Source of the DNA: Paraburkholderia phenazinium
Lineage (GTDB): Bacteria; Pseudomonadota; Gammaproteobacteria; Burkholderiales; Burkholderiaceae
Reading direction: 5' to 3'
DNA: 64,000 nt
NCBI RefSeq assembly: GCF_900142845.1
Contig: NZ_FSRU01000002.1
Span: forward strand, 2,914,001-2,978,000
Position numbers and translations under genes: made by a program. The notes under the pieces were generated by a model. The model made no database searches, was not told where the DNA came from, and saw nothing but the letters and a program-made list of their open reading frames with translations. Positions 45,567 to 55,251 of the stretch are shown piece by piece (position 1 is the first letter of the stretch; each line of letters opens with the position of its first letter).

Positions 45567-45579
45567 CTAAATGGCTTCG

Positions 45580-45655
<76 letters not shown>

Positions 45656-45666
45656 AACGACAAATG

Positions 45667-45697
45667 ATTCTAGCACAAGGTTTTTCGCTTTTGCCAA
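45667..45697 (-). promoter_or_regulatory. Possible tRNA promoter
   Basis: On the minus strand TAGAAT (45672-45667) preceded 19 bases upstream by TTGGCA (45697-45692), ending about 12 bases before the mature tRNA 5' end. The spacer is longer than ideal. Confidence 0.4.
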
Positions 45698-45718
45698 GCC
45701 CCCGAGTGCTGCAAAACG

Positions 45719-46087
45719 TCACTTCGACGGCGCTCCCGCGACCACCCAATCCACCACCGTGCGGATATCCGCATCGCTCATCGCCGGGTGGGCGGGCATC
45801 GGAATCGCCCCCCACACACCCGAGCCGCCGTTCTTCACCTTGAGCGCCAGCTTCGCCGGCGCCTGGGCGTCGCCCTTGTACTTCGCCGCGATCTGCTGAA
45901 ACGACGGCCCAACGAGCTTGCGATCCACCGCATGGCAACCCATGCACGCATTGGCGCTGGCGATCGTCTGACCGCGCGGCGTGCCGTCGGCGTGCGCCGT
46001 TGCGGCCAGACCGCTCAGTGCGAGAACTGCACTCACGCGAAGCAAGCCCCGCCCAAAACCACGCTGAATATGAACACCCCACTTCAT
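45719..46087 (-). CDS. Periplasmic class I cytochrome c (122 aa)
   Basis: A small soluble electron carrier of the cytochrome c551/c552 type. The signal peptide ends ATAHA near residue 33. Mature protein has the heme site CMGCH and an axial Met in IPMPAHPAMSDADI, then a C-terminal helix (IRTVVDWVVAGAP). Start ATG overlaps the stop of the dolP-like gene (ATGA, 46084-46087), so both are co-translated, linking an electron carrier to an outer-membrane maintenance lipoprotein. Confidence 0.93.
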   Translation of the reverse strand: MKWGVHIQRGFGRGLLRVSAVLALSGLAATAHADGTPRGQTIASANACMGCHAVDRKLVGPSFQQIAAKYKGDAQAPAKLALKVKNGGSGVWGAIPMPAHPAMSDADIRTVVDWVVAGAPSK

Positions 46088-46875
46088 TGGCTGACCTGCG
46101 GGTTGCCCGGATGCACCTGGGTCGAGTTCGTCACCGGCGCCGGCGCCTGCTGATCGAGCGGACGCGAGCTCACCGATGCATCCGGCACCGCGCCAACCGT
46201 CGCATCGGTGGTCGGCGGGGGCGGCGGCGCAGCCGGTGCACTTGCTGCTGCCGCAGTCGCCGCAGCGGCGTCTTCCGGCAGGATGTACTGGAACACCTTC
46301 ACCACTTGCGTGACGCCCGGCACGCGGCTCGCCACGTCGGCGCCGCGCGCGCCTTCATCGCGAGTGACGAGGCCCATCAGATAGACCGAGCCGTTCTCGC
46401 ACACCACCTTGAAGTTGTTCGCCGAAATATTCTTCTCAGCGATCAGCGCAGTCTTCACCCGTGTTTCAAGGTAGGAGTCGTTAGCCCGCGAGGAAATCTC
46501 CGCTGCGGGCTGAACGGCCAGTTCGTTGACGATCGAAGTGACATTGTTCAGGCTGCGCACAATCTGCTCCGCCTTCTGCTTCGACGCGTCGTCCGGCACT
46601 TCGCCGGTCAGCAACACGCGGCGGTTGAACACCGTCACGTTGACGTGCGCCGAATCCGGCAAATTCTGGCTGATCTGCGCGAGCGACTTCACCTGAATCT
46701 CACGGTCCTCGGTCTGCGCGCCAACCGTGCGCCGGTCGGTCGCCACCAACGCGCCGCCACCGGCCGCACCGGCCACCAGCAAAAAGCACCCTTGCAGCGT
46801 CGCGGACAGACCCGCCGCCAGCCCCACCACCAGTGTCGTTCTCACCAGTGTCGTCTTGACGCGAAATACGCTCAT
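46084..46875 (-). CDS. dolP: BON-domain outer-membrane lipoprotein, DolP-like (263 aa)
   Basis: Signal peptide with lipobox LQGC (Cys near 30), then two BON domains (VNVTVFNRRVLLTGEVP and FKVVCENGSVYLMGLVTR), as in E. coli DolP (YraP), which maintains outer-membrane integrity. The last 60 residues are an Ala/Pro/Ser-rich tail (ATAAAASAPAAPPPPPTT) absent from the E. coli protein. AAGGAG precedes the ATG at 46875; a TTG directly before it is ignored. It lies in the same order as in enterobacteria relative to diaA, yraN and rsmI. Confidence 0.9.
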   Translation of the reverse strand: MSVFRVKTTLVRTTLVVGLAAGLSATLQGCFLLVAGAAGGGALVATDRRTVGAQTEDREIQVKSLAQISQNLPDSAHVNVTVFNRRVLLTGEVPDDASKQKAEQIVRSLNNVTSIVNELAVQPAAEISSRANDSYLETRVKTALIAEKNISANNFKVVCENGSVYLMGLVTRDEGARGADVASRVPGVTQVVKVFQYILPEDAAAATAAAASAPAAPPPPPTTDATVGAVPDASVSSRPLDQQAPAPVTNSTQVHPGNPQVSQ

Positions 46876-46895
46876 CAACTAGCTCTCCTTCGGAA

Positions 46896-47630
<735 letters not shown>

Positions 47631-47664
47631 TTATCGCACTCAAGCCCGTTATCCGCGAGGCGGC

Positions 47665-48132
47665 TCAGACTTCGTCGGCGCGAAATGCGTCGCGCAGCCA
47701 GACCAGCCGCCCGGCTTCGAACGCGACCACATCGAAACGGCACGCCGGCACGACACTCACGCGCGTGGCCAGATAGTGCCGCGCGGCGCGCACCAGCCGT
47801 TGTCGCTTCTGCCAGCCAATGCTCGCGGCCGCGCCGCCAAAGTGTCGTTGCGCCCTCGCTCGCACTTCGACGAACACCAGCGCGCCATCGCGCTCGCGCA
47901 TCACCAGATCGATTTCTCCGCCACGGCACGCCACATTGCGCGCCACCAGGCGCAAGCGCTGGCGCTGCAGAAACACCAGTGCGTGCGCTTCGAAAGCGGC
48001 TCCGACGTCTTTGGACCCACCCCGTCCCGAAAAGTTGTGGGCACCGGAAGGTGGCGTTGAACGGCCCGGCCGCTCGGCCGCTGCGTGGCACAATGTCGGC
48101 CTTGCTCTGTCTGTCTGCGTCTTCTGCCTCAT
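47665..48132 (-). CDS. yraN: UPF0102 family protein YraN (155 aa or less)
   Basis: A small predicted Holliday-junction-resolvase-like fold. The core motif is present: [35 protein letters not shown] in two parts (GGEIDLVM, then LVFVEVRAR), with the Glu-Asp-Glu-x-Lys-like arrangement of PD-(D/E)XK nucleases. Its ATG at 48132 overlaps the divergent rsmI ATG (48131) on the other strand. The first 40 residues (to GRGGSKDVG) are not conserved, so the true start may be a non-ATG codon inside. Confidence 0.82.
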   Translation of the reverse strand: MRQKTQTDRARPTLCHAAAERPGRSTPPSGAHNFSGRGGSKDVGAAFEAHALVFLQRQRLRLVARNVACRGGEIDLVMRERDGALVFVEVRARAQRHFGGAAASIGWQKRQRLVRAARHYLATRVSVVPACRFDVVAFEAGRLVWLRDAFRADEV

Positions 48133-49012
48133 GACCCCTCTCTCCGAACTTGCGCAAGGGCAGCAATATCCTGCTGCCGCGCTCTATGTGGTGGCGACGC
48201 CGATCGGCAACGTAGCGGACATCACGCTGCGCGCGCTGCACGTACTCGGACTGGTGGACCGCATCGCCGCCGAGGACACCCGCAACACCGGTCAACTGCT
48301 GGCCCGCTACGGCATCTCGAAGCCGCTTCTCGCCGTGCATCAGCACAACGAGCGCGCGGCGGCGTTGCGCATCGTCGAGCATCTGCAAGCGGGCGAGCGG
48401 GTCGCTTACGTTTCCGATGCCGGCACACCCGGCATTTCGGACCCCGGCGCGAAGCTCGTCGACGCCGTGCGCGAAGCCGGCCTGCCGGTGATTCCGCTGC
48501 CCGGCGCGAGCGCGCTCGCCACGGCGCTCTCCGCCGCCGGCGATTGGGTCGCGACCTTCTCGTTCCTCGGATTTTTGCCGCCCAAAGCGAAGCAACGCGC
48601 GGCAACCCTGCAAGCGCTCGCGACGCATCCACATGCAATGGTCTTCTACGAAGCGCCGCATCGCATCGTGGAAACGGTCGAAGCGCTGGCCGAAGCATTC
48701 GGCGGCGCACGCAAACTGCTCGTCGCCCGTGAGCTGACAAAGTTACATGAGGCGCTGCATCAATGCACCCTGGCCGAAGGGCCAACGTGGCTGGCAGCCG
48801 ATCCGAACCGGCAGCGCGGCGAATTTGTGCTGGTCGTGCAAGGCGCGCAGCAGGAAGCGGCCGGCGAACACGATCACGACGCGTTGCTAGGCATCCTGCT
48901 GGAAGAATTGACGGTGAGTAGCGCGGCGAAAGTCGCGGCGGCCATCACGGGAGCGTCGCGCAACGCGCTGTACGCGCGCGCCCTGGCGCTGAAAAAAGAC
49001 GCGGAAGAATAA
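48131..49012 (+). CDS. rsmI: 16S rRNA (cytidine1402-2'-O)-methyltransferase RsmI (293 aa)
   Basis: Methylates the 2'-OH of C1402 in the ribosomal decoding centre using SAM. The family signatures are all seen: [50 protein letters not shown], and [16 protein letters not shown]. The C-terminal part holds a regulatory helical domain. Length matches E. coli RsmI (286). It is transcribed divergently from yraN, whose start overlaps it. A hairpin follows the stop. Confidence 0.96.
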   Translation: MTPLSELAQGQQYPAAALYVVATPIGNVADITLRALHVLGLVDRIAAEDTRNTGQLLARYGISKPLLAVHQHNERAAALRIVEHLQAGERVAYVSDAGTPGISDPGAKLVDAVREAGLPVIPLPGASALATALSAAGDWVATFSFLGFLPPKAKQRAATLQALATHPHAMVFYEAPHRIVETVEALAEAFGGARKLLVARELTKLHEALHQCTLAEGPTWLAADPNRQRGEFVLVVQGAQQEAAGEHDHDALLGILLEELTVSSAAKVAAAITGASRNALYARALALKKDAEE

Positions 49013-49033
49013 AGGGCCGCGCGAGCGGCCCTT
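49012..49033 (+). terminator. Hairpin after rsmI
   Basis: AAGGGCCGC (49012-49020) pairs with GCGGCCCTT (49025-49033) around a GCGA tetraloop, but the following bases (CGGAG) are not T-rich, so termination would be weak on the plus strand. Confidence 0.55.
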
Positions 49034-49122
49034 CGGAGAGGCGCGCGGACGGCAACAAGCCGAACCCGCCTCAGCGTGAGCGACAAGGTACGCATCACGC
49101 GCACCTTGCGGCCTTCAGCACA

Positions 49123-49725
49123 TCATTTGACGTCGTTGCTGTTCGACGCCAGCATCTCGGCGCGTTCCGCCTTCGCCTGCTGCTGTGTCAAACCTTCGAT
49201 CTGCACGCGCGCGGTGCCGGCGCGCTGCATGTGCAGCGCGGTAGCGGCCGCCAGCGAGAGATCGATGACCCGGCCGCGCGCGAACGGGCCGCGGTCGTTG
49301 ATCCGGACGATCACGGAACTGTCGTTGGCCGGATTGGTGACCTTCACGTAAGAGCCGAGCGGCAGCGTGCGGTGCGCTGCGGTGAGCGCGTGCATGTCGT
49401 AGCGCTCGCCGTTCGCCGTGCGACGGCCGTGGAAGAACCTGCCGTACCAGGACGCGCGCCCGGTTTCGTGGTAACCGGCCACATTAGGACCTGTTTCCGA
49501 GAGTGGCTGGGCGTCGGCAAGCGACGTACCGCTTGCCGCGGAAGCCGATGCAGCCGGCGTGCCGAAGGCCTGCGGCGCGAACGTACCGGCGCCGCCTGCT
49601 TGCGCGCTCTTCGTGCTGAGCGGCGGGTTACTTGCCTCGTTGGCTGCGTTCGGGGGCATGGCGCACCCTGCGAGCACAAAAAAGGCAAAAAGACTCCCCA
49701 TACTTCGGGATGACCGAGTTTTCAT
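49123..49725 (-). CDS. rlpA: Septal ring lipoprotein RlpA-like, lytic transglycosylase fold (200 aa)
   Basis: A lipoprotein acting on naked peptidoglycan glycan strands at the division septum. Lipobox LAGC ends the signal ([20 protein letters not shown]). The DPBB fold (double-psi beta-barrel) holds the conserved [34 protein letters not shown] and [16 protein letters not shown], including the catalytic Asp. No C-terminal SPOR domain is present, unlike E. coli RlpA, so septal targeting may differ. ATG 49725 is taken; ATG 49755 is possible. Confidence 0.9.
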   Translation of the reverse strand: MKTRSSRSMGSLFAFFVLAGCAMPPNAANEASNPPLSTKSAQAGGAGTFAPQAFGTPAASASAASGTSLADAQPLSETGPNVAGYHETGRASWYGRFFHGRRTANGERYDMHALTAAHRTLPLGSYVKVTNPANDSSVIVRINDRGPFARGRVIDLSLAAATALHMQRAGTARVQIEGLTQQQAKAERAEMLASNSNDVK

Positions 49726-50352
49726 AAGACGTAAAATCACAATGTCGAGCCGCATCACGCGATAGCTGCGTGTTGCTGCGACTCCGGCGGAAAGCGAACG
49801 ACCACGCGCCGCGCAGAAAAGCGCAGTACGCCGAAGCCCGCACGCGGCACACTCTGCCGCTCCCGCACGGTTAATTTTCACGTCTGGCGCAACCTGTCCC
49901 CGGCAGCCTGACCAGACCCCACAAGCCGCCATCGAACGTGGCAATCACGTTCTTGCGCCCTAGACAACAGCGCGCAGGAACGGCGGCGTAGGCCCCACCC
50001 AGCGTCACGGCAGAAGGCCGTTGCAGGCGCGTGGCACCTGGCTGGACGAGACGTGCGCATCGGACGCATCCGATGCTGGATTTGCCGTCAACTACAACAA
50101 CGACGGCACTTACTTGACGACGATCGGCGCCCTATTTTTAATAGGTACGCATCGTCCTGTGGCAGCACGGTTTCCCGTACACATGAGCCCATTATACCCA
50201 AAACACAATTTTGGGATGGCAAGCGCCTGATAACTTTGATGAATTTTCACTATTGATGCAAAAATGGGCATGGCGAAGCCGTCATTGGGCGTGTCGGCGA
50301 GGGCCCTGCCGCGCCGGTACAATCAACGTTTTTGCCGCGGCCTACCGTCCTC
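49726..50352. other. Intergenic region with three inverted repeats and a minus-strand -10
   Basis: About 630 bases. On the minus strand there is a perfect TATAAT (plus-strand 50191-50196). Nearby are perfect inverted repeats: CCCAAAA/TTTTGGG (50197-50215), CCTATT/AATAGG (50131-50145) and GCATCGGA/TCCGATGC (50056-50075). This may be the rlpA leader, a structured non-coding RNA or a regulatory hub; I recognise none of the known RNA families. Confidence 0.55.
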
Positions 50353-50997
50353 ATGAAAGTCACTCTGATCCCTGTCACGCCGTTCCAGCAGAACTGTTCG
50401 CTGCTCGTTTGCGAGGCGACGGGACGCGCCGCCGTCGTCGATCCTGGCGGCGATCTCGAGATCATCCAGGGTGAAGTCGAGCGGCAGAAGGTGTCGGTCG
50501 AAAAGATCTTCCTCACGCACGGCCACATCGATCACTGCGCCGGCGCGAAGACCCTGGCCACGCACTACGGCGTGCCGATCGACGGGCCGCATCCCGATGA
50601 ACGCTTCTGGCTCGACAAGCTGCCCGACCAGAGCACGCGCTTCGGCTTTCCGGCGGCGCAAGCGTTCGAGCCGGACCGCTGGCTGCAGGACGGCGACACG
50701 GTCCAGTTCGGCCATGAGACGCTGGAGGTCTATCACTGTCCAGGGCATACGCCCGGCCACGTGATCTTCTTTAGCCGGGCCCACCGGCTCGCGCTGGTGG
50801 GCGACGTGCTGTTCGCCGGCTCGATCGGCCGGACGGATTTTCCGCGCGGTAACCACGCCGACCTGATCCGCTCGATCCGCGACAAGCTGTGGCCACTCGG
50901 CGACGATGTCACCTTCGTCCCCGGTCACGGCCCGACCTCGACGTTCGGCGCCGAGCGCCGCACGAACCCGTATGTCGCAGATGGAGTGAGTGCATGA
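50353..50997 (+). CDS. MBL-fold hydrolase of the glyoxalase II/YcbL type (214 aa)
   Basis: A metallo-beta-lactamase-fold thioester or phosphoester hydrolase. The dinuclear metal ligands are present in order: [10 protein letters not shown] (HxHxDH), [26 protein letters not shown], and PGHGP. The YcbL/GloB-like group usually hydrolyses S-D-lactoylglutathione-like substrates. The start at 50353 is the first ATG giving the conserved [15 protein letters not shown]. It overlaps the next gene by four bases (ATGA), indicating a two-gene operon. Confidence 0.92.
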   Translation: MKVTLIPVTPFQQNCSLLVCEATGRAAVVDPGGDLEIIQGEVERQKVSVEKIFLTHGHIDHCAGAKTLATHYGVPIDGPHPDERFWLDKLPDQSTRFGFPAAQAFEPDRWLQDGDTVQFGHETLEVYHCPGHTPGHVIFFSRAHRLALVGDVLFAGSIGRTDFPRGNHADLIRSIRDKLWPLGDDVTFVPGHGPTSTFGAERRTNPYVADGVSA

Positions 50998-51623
50998 GCA
51001 CCGAAATCTATGTGAGTACCGACGTCGAAGCGGACGGCCCGATTCCGGGTCCGCACTCCATGCTCAGTTTCGCCTCGGCCGCGTACACCGAAGACAAGCA
51101 ACTCATCGGCACGTTCTCCGCGAACCTTGAAGTGCTGGAAGGCGCGAGCGCTCACCCGGTCCAGGAGGCGTGGTGGAAGACCCAGCCCGAAGCGTGGGCA
51201 GCCTGCCGCCGCGACCTGCAGCAGCCGGCCAAGGCGCTGACGGACTACGTGACCTGGGTCGAAGCGCTGCCGGGCAAACCGGTCTTTGTGGCCATGCCGG
51301 CGGGCTTCGATTTCACCTTCATGTTCTGGTACATGATGCGCTTCACCGGCCGTTGTCCGTTCTCGTGGTCCGCGCTCGACATCAAGACGCTCGCGTTCGC
51401 GATGACCGGCCTGCCTTATCGCAAGTGCATCAAGCCGCGCCTGCCGCAGCGCTGGTTCGACGATCACCCGCATACCCACGTCGCGCTCGACGACGCGATC
51501 GAACAGGGCGCCCTCTTCTGCAACATGCTCGCCGAACTGCGCGCCACCCAGGCGGCCACGGCAGCAGCCGCAAAAGATGGGGACGGCTCAGGGCAAAAAG
51601 CCGCTGTCAAACCTGCAAATTAG
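50994..51623 (+). CDS. DEDD-type 3'-5' exonuclease-like protein (209 aa)
   Basis: An RNase-H-fold exonuclease. [12 protein letters not shown] gives the Asp/Glu pair of motif [14 protein letters not shown] the Asp of motif II, and [16 protein letters not shown] the His and Asp of motif III, so a DEDDh-like active site is complete. Such small proteins act on nucleic-acid ends; the substrate is unknown. The C-terminal 30 residues ([18 protein letters not shown]) are disordered. ATG overlaps the MBL gene stop. Confidence 0.82.
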   Translation: MSTEIYVSTDVEADGPIPGPHSMLSFASAAYTEDKQLIGTFSANLEVLEGASAHPVQEAWWKTQPEAWAACRRDLQQPAKALTDYVTWVEALPGKPVFVAMPAGFDFTFMFWYMMRFTGRCPFSWSALDIKTLAFAMTGLPYRKCIKPRLPQRWFDDHPHTHVALDDAIEQGALFCNMLAELRATQAATAAAAKDGDGSGQKAAVKPAN

Positions 51624-51711
51624 GGAATCTCCCTCGTCAGAGCCGTTTTACATTGCGTTTCGTTTTCGCGGCCTCTACCATTAGGACCATGGCACGCCAA
51701 CGGAGGCGCAG

Positions 51712-52170
51712 TTGACACTCGATACGTTCTCGCAAAAGATCCTGCGCCTGTTGCAGCTCGACGCTCGCCGGTCGGTACAGGAGATCTCCGACCAGGTCGG
51801 TCTCTCCAGCACACCGTGCTGGCGGCGGATCAAGGACATGGAGCAATCGGGGGTGATCCAGCGCTATACGGCACTGCTGGATCGCGAAAAGCTCGGTCTG
51901 CATGTCTGCGCGCTCGCCCACATCCATCTGACACGGCACACGGAAGGCGGGGTCGAACAGTTCGAGCGCGAGATCGCCACCTGTCCCGAAGTGACCGAGT
52001 GCTACAGCACCACCGGCGAATCGGATTACATCCTCAAGATCGTCGCGCCGGACATCAAGGCGTACGACGCGTTTCTGCACGAACGCATCTTCAAGATTCC
52101 GGCGGTCGCGCAAGTTCGCACGAGCGTCGTCCTGCGCGAAATCAAGTTCGACACGCAACTGCCGCTTTAA
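51712..52170 (+). CDS. Lrp/AsnC-family transcriptional regulator, TTG start (152 aa)
   Basis: An N-terminal winged HTH (VQEISDQVGLSSTPCWRRIKDM) and a C-terminal RAM ligand domain (TTGESDYILKIVAPDIKAYDAFL, typical GesdYxL-type amino-acid pocket). The start is TTG at 51712: CGGAGG lies seven bases before it and the first conserved residues LDTFSQKILRLLQ follow at once, while no in-frame ATG is nearby. It probably responds to an amino acid. The partner target is not obvious; the next gene is convergent. Confidence 0.9.
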   Translation: MTLDTFSQKILRLLQLDARRSVQEISDQVGLSSTPCWRRIKDMEQSGVIQRYTALLDREKLGLHVCALAHIHLTRHTEGGVEQFEREIATCPEVTECYSTTGESDYILKIVAPDIKAYDAFLHERIFKIPAVAQVRTSVVLREIKFDTQLPL

Positions 52171-52220
52171 GCGTGTGACGATGGCGGCCGGCCCAAATGC
52201 ATCGTCGGGGGCCGCCGCTT

Positions 52221-53438
52221 CTAGACGAGGTCGTGACGCTCTGGCGTTGCCGGCTCGGCGGCCTGTTCTTCGACGCGCGCGTCCGGCTCCATTGCCCTCA
52301 GCACGCTCAGATGCCGAGCACCCAGCCGACGCTTCAATCCCGCGAGATCCAGATGGGCCAGCCGCTGTGCGTCGCTTTCGCGGGCACCGGACGCGCTGGC
52401 GGGCAGCGTCACGTCGACGTCGAGACCCGTGCTCAGGTAGTGCAGATTGACCGCCGCAGCATGCTCGCCCTGTTCGGCCAGCGCTGTGTCGATCTCCGCC
52501 ACGATCTGCTCGCGCGGCGGCAGGTCGACGGGTGGCCGGGCCAGCGTATCGTTTTCCGGATCGACGTGGATCAGCGCATCCAGTACACGGTTGTCCGTCA
52601 GGACGCGTGAACGCGCCGACTCGGCAATGTAGTGCCCTTCCGATACCGAGATCAGCGGATCGACCAGGATGTGTGCGTCGACGAGTGCGAGGTCGCCCAT
52701 TTTGCGCGTGCGCAGTTCGTGCACGTCGCGCACGCCGGGCGTCGACATCAGCAGCTTGCGCACGTCGGCCGCCGCGACATCGTCGAGCGCGCGGTCGGAC
52801 AGATCCTGTAGCGCATCCCAGCCGAACGTCCAGCCCATCCGCGCGACCATGAAACCCACGATCGCCGCCGCAATCGGATCGAGCAGCCGGACACCGGCCA
52901 CACTGCCGAGAATGCCAAGCGCCACCACCAGCGACGACGCGGCATCCGACCGCGCATGCCAGGCGTTGGCAATCAGCATGGCCGAGCGCACGCGTTGCGC
53001 TTCGCGCAGCATATAGCGGAAAAGTCCTTCTTTTGAGACGAGTACCAGCAGGGCCACGACGAGTGCGCTGAGGTGAACTGCGGGAATATCCTGCAAATCG
53101 GCCAGACGCGTTCCGGCCCGCCACAGCATGCCGACGCCGACCGCGATTAACAGCGCACCGAGAAACAGTGAGGCAACCGTCTCATAGCGGCTGTGGCCAT
53201 AATTGTGATCGGCATCCGGTTCGACGCCGCTGTGACGATTGGCAATTAGTACGACAATATCCGAGACCAGATCGGCCAGCGAATGGACGCCATCCGCGAC
53301 GAGCGCCTGCGAATGGGCAATCACGCCGATGACGATTTGCAGCATCATCAACACCGTATTGAGCACGATACTGACAAAAGTGCTTTTACGCGCGACGTGA
53401 TGTTTTTCGGCGGATTGGGCGGCGAGAGTAGAAAGCAT
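52221..53438 (-). CDS. Cation diffusion facilitator transporter (405 aa)
   Basis: A divalent-metal/H+ antiporter of the inner membrane. Six transmembrane helices occupy residues about 20-205; metal ligands are visible in VADGVHSLADLVSD (TM2) and AWHARSDAASSLVVAL (TM5). A cytoplasmic C-terminal domain with VRDVHELRTRKMGDLALVDAHI follows, and an unusual extra ~100-residue tail after residue 300. The metal (Zn, Fe, Mn) cannot be read from the HxxxD/DxxxD pattern. Convergent with the Lrp gene. Confidence 0.93.
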   Translation of the reverse strand: MLSTLAAQSAEKHHVARKSTFVSIVLNTVLMMLQIVIGVIAHSQALVADGVHSLADLVSDIVVLIANRHSGVEPDADHNYGHSRYETVASLFLGALLIAVGVGMLWRAGTRLADLQDIPAVHLSALVVALLVLVSKEGLFRYMLREAQRVRSAMLIANAWHARSDAASSLVVALGILGSVAGVRLLDPIAAAIVGFMVARMGWTFGWDALQDLSDRALDDVAAADVRKLLMSTPGVRDVHELRTRKMGDLALVDAHILVDPLISVSEGHYIAESARSRVLTDNRVLDALIHVDPENDTLARPPVDLPPREQIVAEIDTALAEQGEHAAAVNLHYLSTGLDVDVTLPASASGARESDAQRLAHLDLAGLKRRLGARHLSVLRAMEPDARVEEQAAEPATPERHDLV

Positions 53439-53633
53439 GCGAGCGCGCGGAATTTTTCAATGGCCGAATTCTAACCGCCGCTTCATGACAAAACGACCCA
53501 CACCCCTAAAATTCTCTTTTAAATCAGATGCTTATCTAAACACGAAGCATTCGTGTTTCGACTCTAAGAGGGTGGATTTGCGCAAGGCATTGGGAATGGA
53601 GTCCTGCAGATAGCGCGATCGGCTATCCGGAAC

Positions 53634-53665
53634 AAAAAAACCGCGCACCTGGTGGTTGCGCGGTT
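53634..53665 (-). terminator. Rho-independent terminator after the H-NS gene
   Basis: On the minus strand, AACCGCGCA (53665-53657) pairs with TGCGCGGTT (53647-53639), followed by a T7 run, about 45 bases after the stop codon. Confidence 0.9.
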
Positions 53666-53708
53666 CTCTGGCCGACGGCGCACTTAAGCGCACGCCGGGA
53701 TGCTGCGA

Positions 53709-54008
53709 TTAACGCGCGATCAGAAACTTCTCGCGATCCTGACCGGCGATCCAACGCGGCGGCTTGCCACGACCGGACCACGTGCTGCCGCTTTCCGGGT
53801 CGCGGTACTTCGGCGCGACACCAGCACGCGGACGGCCCACTTTCGCATTCTTGCCACGGCCACCGCCCAACTCGGTGAGCGTAATGCCGTAGTCGGCCAT
53901 CTTCTGCTTGATCTCGTTCAACACTTCCGCGTATTCGCGCGACTTTGCTTCTTCGATCTGCTTTTCCAGCTTCTCTCGCTGCGCGAGTAGTTCCTTGTAG
54001 GAAGACAT
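53709..54008 (-). CDS. H-NS family nucleoid-associated protein (99 aa)
   Basis: A small DNA-binding xenogeneic silencer. An N-terminal coiled coil (LLAQREKLEKQIEEAKSREY) for oligomerisation precedes a linker and the typical DNA-binding end: RPRAGVAPKYRDP, then STWSGRGKPPRWIAG, with the AT-hook-like GRGKPPRW core. AAGGGAACC precedes the ATG. The A/T-rich upstream stretch may bind its own product. Confidence 0.95.
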   Translation of the reverse strand: MSSYKELLAQREKLEKQIEEAKSREYAEVLNEIKQKMADYGITLTELGGGRGKNAKVGRPRAGVAPKYRDPESGSTWSGRGKPPRWIAGQDREKFLIAR

Positions 54009-54396
54009 AGGTTCCCTTATGGTTTGGATAAATGACTACCGGTCTGAGCCGGTTTGCCCTTTGAAGGTGTTCATGCCTCGGAATTTGCAGGCGAGATTAA
54101 CACAAAACGGAAAGCGGGGAAAAGTCCAATTCTTAAATTAATTATGTTTCGTTTCAAAAAATTTCATTAACCTTCATGCAACGGAGTCTTTCATTTACCT
54201 CTTTTTCGCAGGCTACGGAAAAGACCGCCGCACGCCGAGTAAATATCTCAATTTAATTCCCCAATTATGAAAATTAATATGAGAATTGGGAGGAAAGATC
54301 TCATGGGATGAGAGCTTCTGACGAGATACCGGCTCAAAAATGAGATAAATAGCCCGGATGCATCAAACCGTCGGTGTTTTCCCGGAATAGTAGGCG
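54009..54396. other. A/T-rich intergenic region upstream of hns
   Basis: About 390 bases with markedly lower G+C than neighbouring genes (for example AAATTAATTATGTTTC and several A/T runs near 54120-54280). It likely contains the hns promoter and H-NS binding tracts. No gene or hairpin terminator found. Confidence 0.6.
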
Positions 54397-55101
54397 TCAC
54401 GAAGCATTCATCTGTCGCGTCATGCAATCTTCTAGTGCCGCATGCAAGAATCCGGTCTCTTTGGCGACTGTCTCGAATATGTAGCGATTCCGCATATTGC
54501 CGCTCTGCAGATCCGCGCCGTAGCGGTCCACGCCCAATAGTTCGAGATCAGCCGGTCGCTGTGGATGCGTGTCGAAAAACGCCAGCAATGCCTCCTCTTC
54601 ATCTAACGCCAGGGGTTCGAGGGGATCGAGTTCATTGCCGTCGAGCCAGCCCATCGCGCCAAAGCCGCCGATATAGCGCATTCGTTCCAGCGTCATCACC
54701 CAGAAACTGAAGTCGCCGAGCGCGAGGTAACGCTCGGCGTCCGGGTGATAGCGCAGGTAACGCCGCACTGCGGCGGGCGCCGGTTCCATCCTCTCGAACG
54801 CGCCTAACAGGGTGAGGCGCTGACCGTTGAGCACGTCGCCATCCGGAGCGTGCGAAACGAGAAAGCCCGCCCGCGCATCCGCCTCCAGGTTGCGCGTGTG
54901 TTCGGCAAGGCGGCTCACCAGGATCGTCGGACGATGTCGCGCGTCGGGCGCAAACGGCAGGATCGACGGATACGGGAAACCCTCGGGCTGACGCGAATGC
55001 GTCGCGAGCGTGCCGGCAGCGGCCCGGTGCAGCAGATGAAGCGGAGCGTGAGCGGGAATATTCAAGTGCGCGTCCTCGATGGATGGCGAATCGTTGCGCA
55101 A
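54397..55101 (-). CDS. HugZ-like/pyridoxamine-phosphate-oxidase-fold protein (234 aa or less)
   Basis: A split-barrel FMN-binding-fold protein resembling HugZ, a heme-binding or heme-degrading protein. Seen are LLHRAAAGTLATHSRQPEGFPYPSI, then the second half LDGNELDPLEPLALDEEEALLAFF and the DUF2470-like end GVDRYGADLQSGNMRNR. The only start within reach is TTG at 55101, without a ribosome-binding site, so the N-terminus is uncertain. Heme relation is inferred from the family. Confidence 0.78.
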   Translation of the reverse strand: MRNDSPSIEDAHLNIPAHAPLHLLHRAAAGTLATHSRQPEGFPYPSILPFAPDARHRPTILVSRLAEHTRNLEADARAGFLVSHAPDGDVLNGQRLTLLGAFERMEPAPAAVRRYLRYHPDAERYLALGDFSFWVMTLERMRYIGGFGAMGWLDGNELDPLEPLALDEEEALLAFFDTHPQRPADLELLGVDRYGADLQSGNMRNRYIFETVAKETGFLHAALEDCMTRQMNAS

Positions 55102-55251
55102 ATCAAGGCAGCGATGCGTCCATCATTCTGAATGAATAGGAGAAGATATTAGTGCAGCGCAAGCCTGCACGACCCCGGCGGCTTCGTTAGAATCGAACCT
55201 TCGCTTTCAGGCGGCTTTCTTGAATCCGCCTGCATCCTCGCTCACTTCCTG

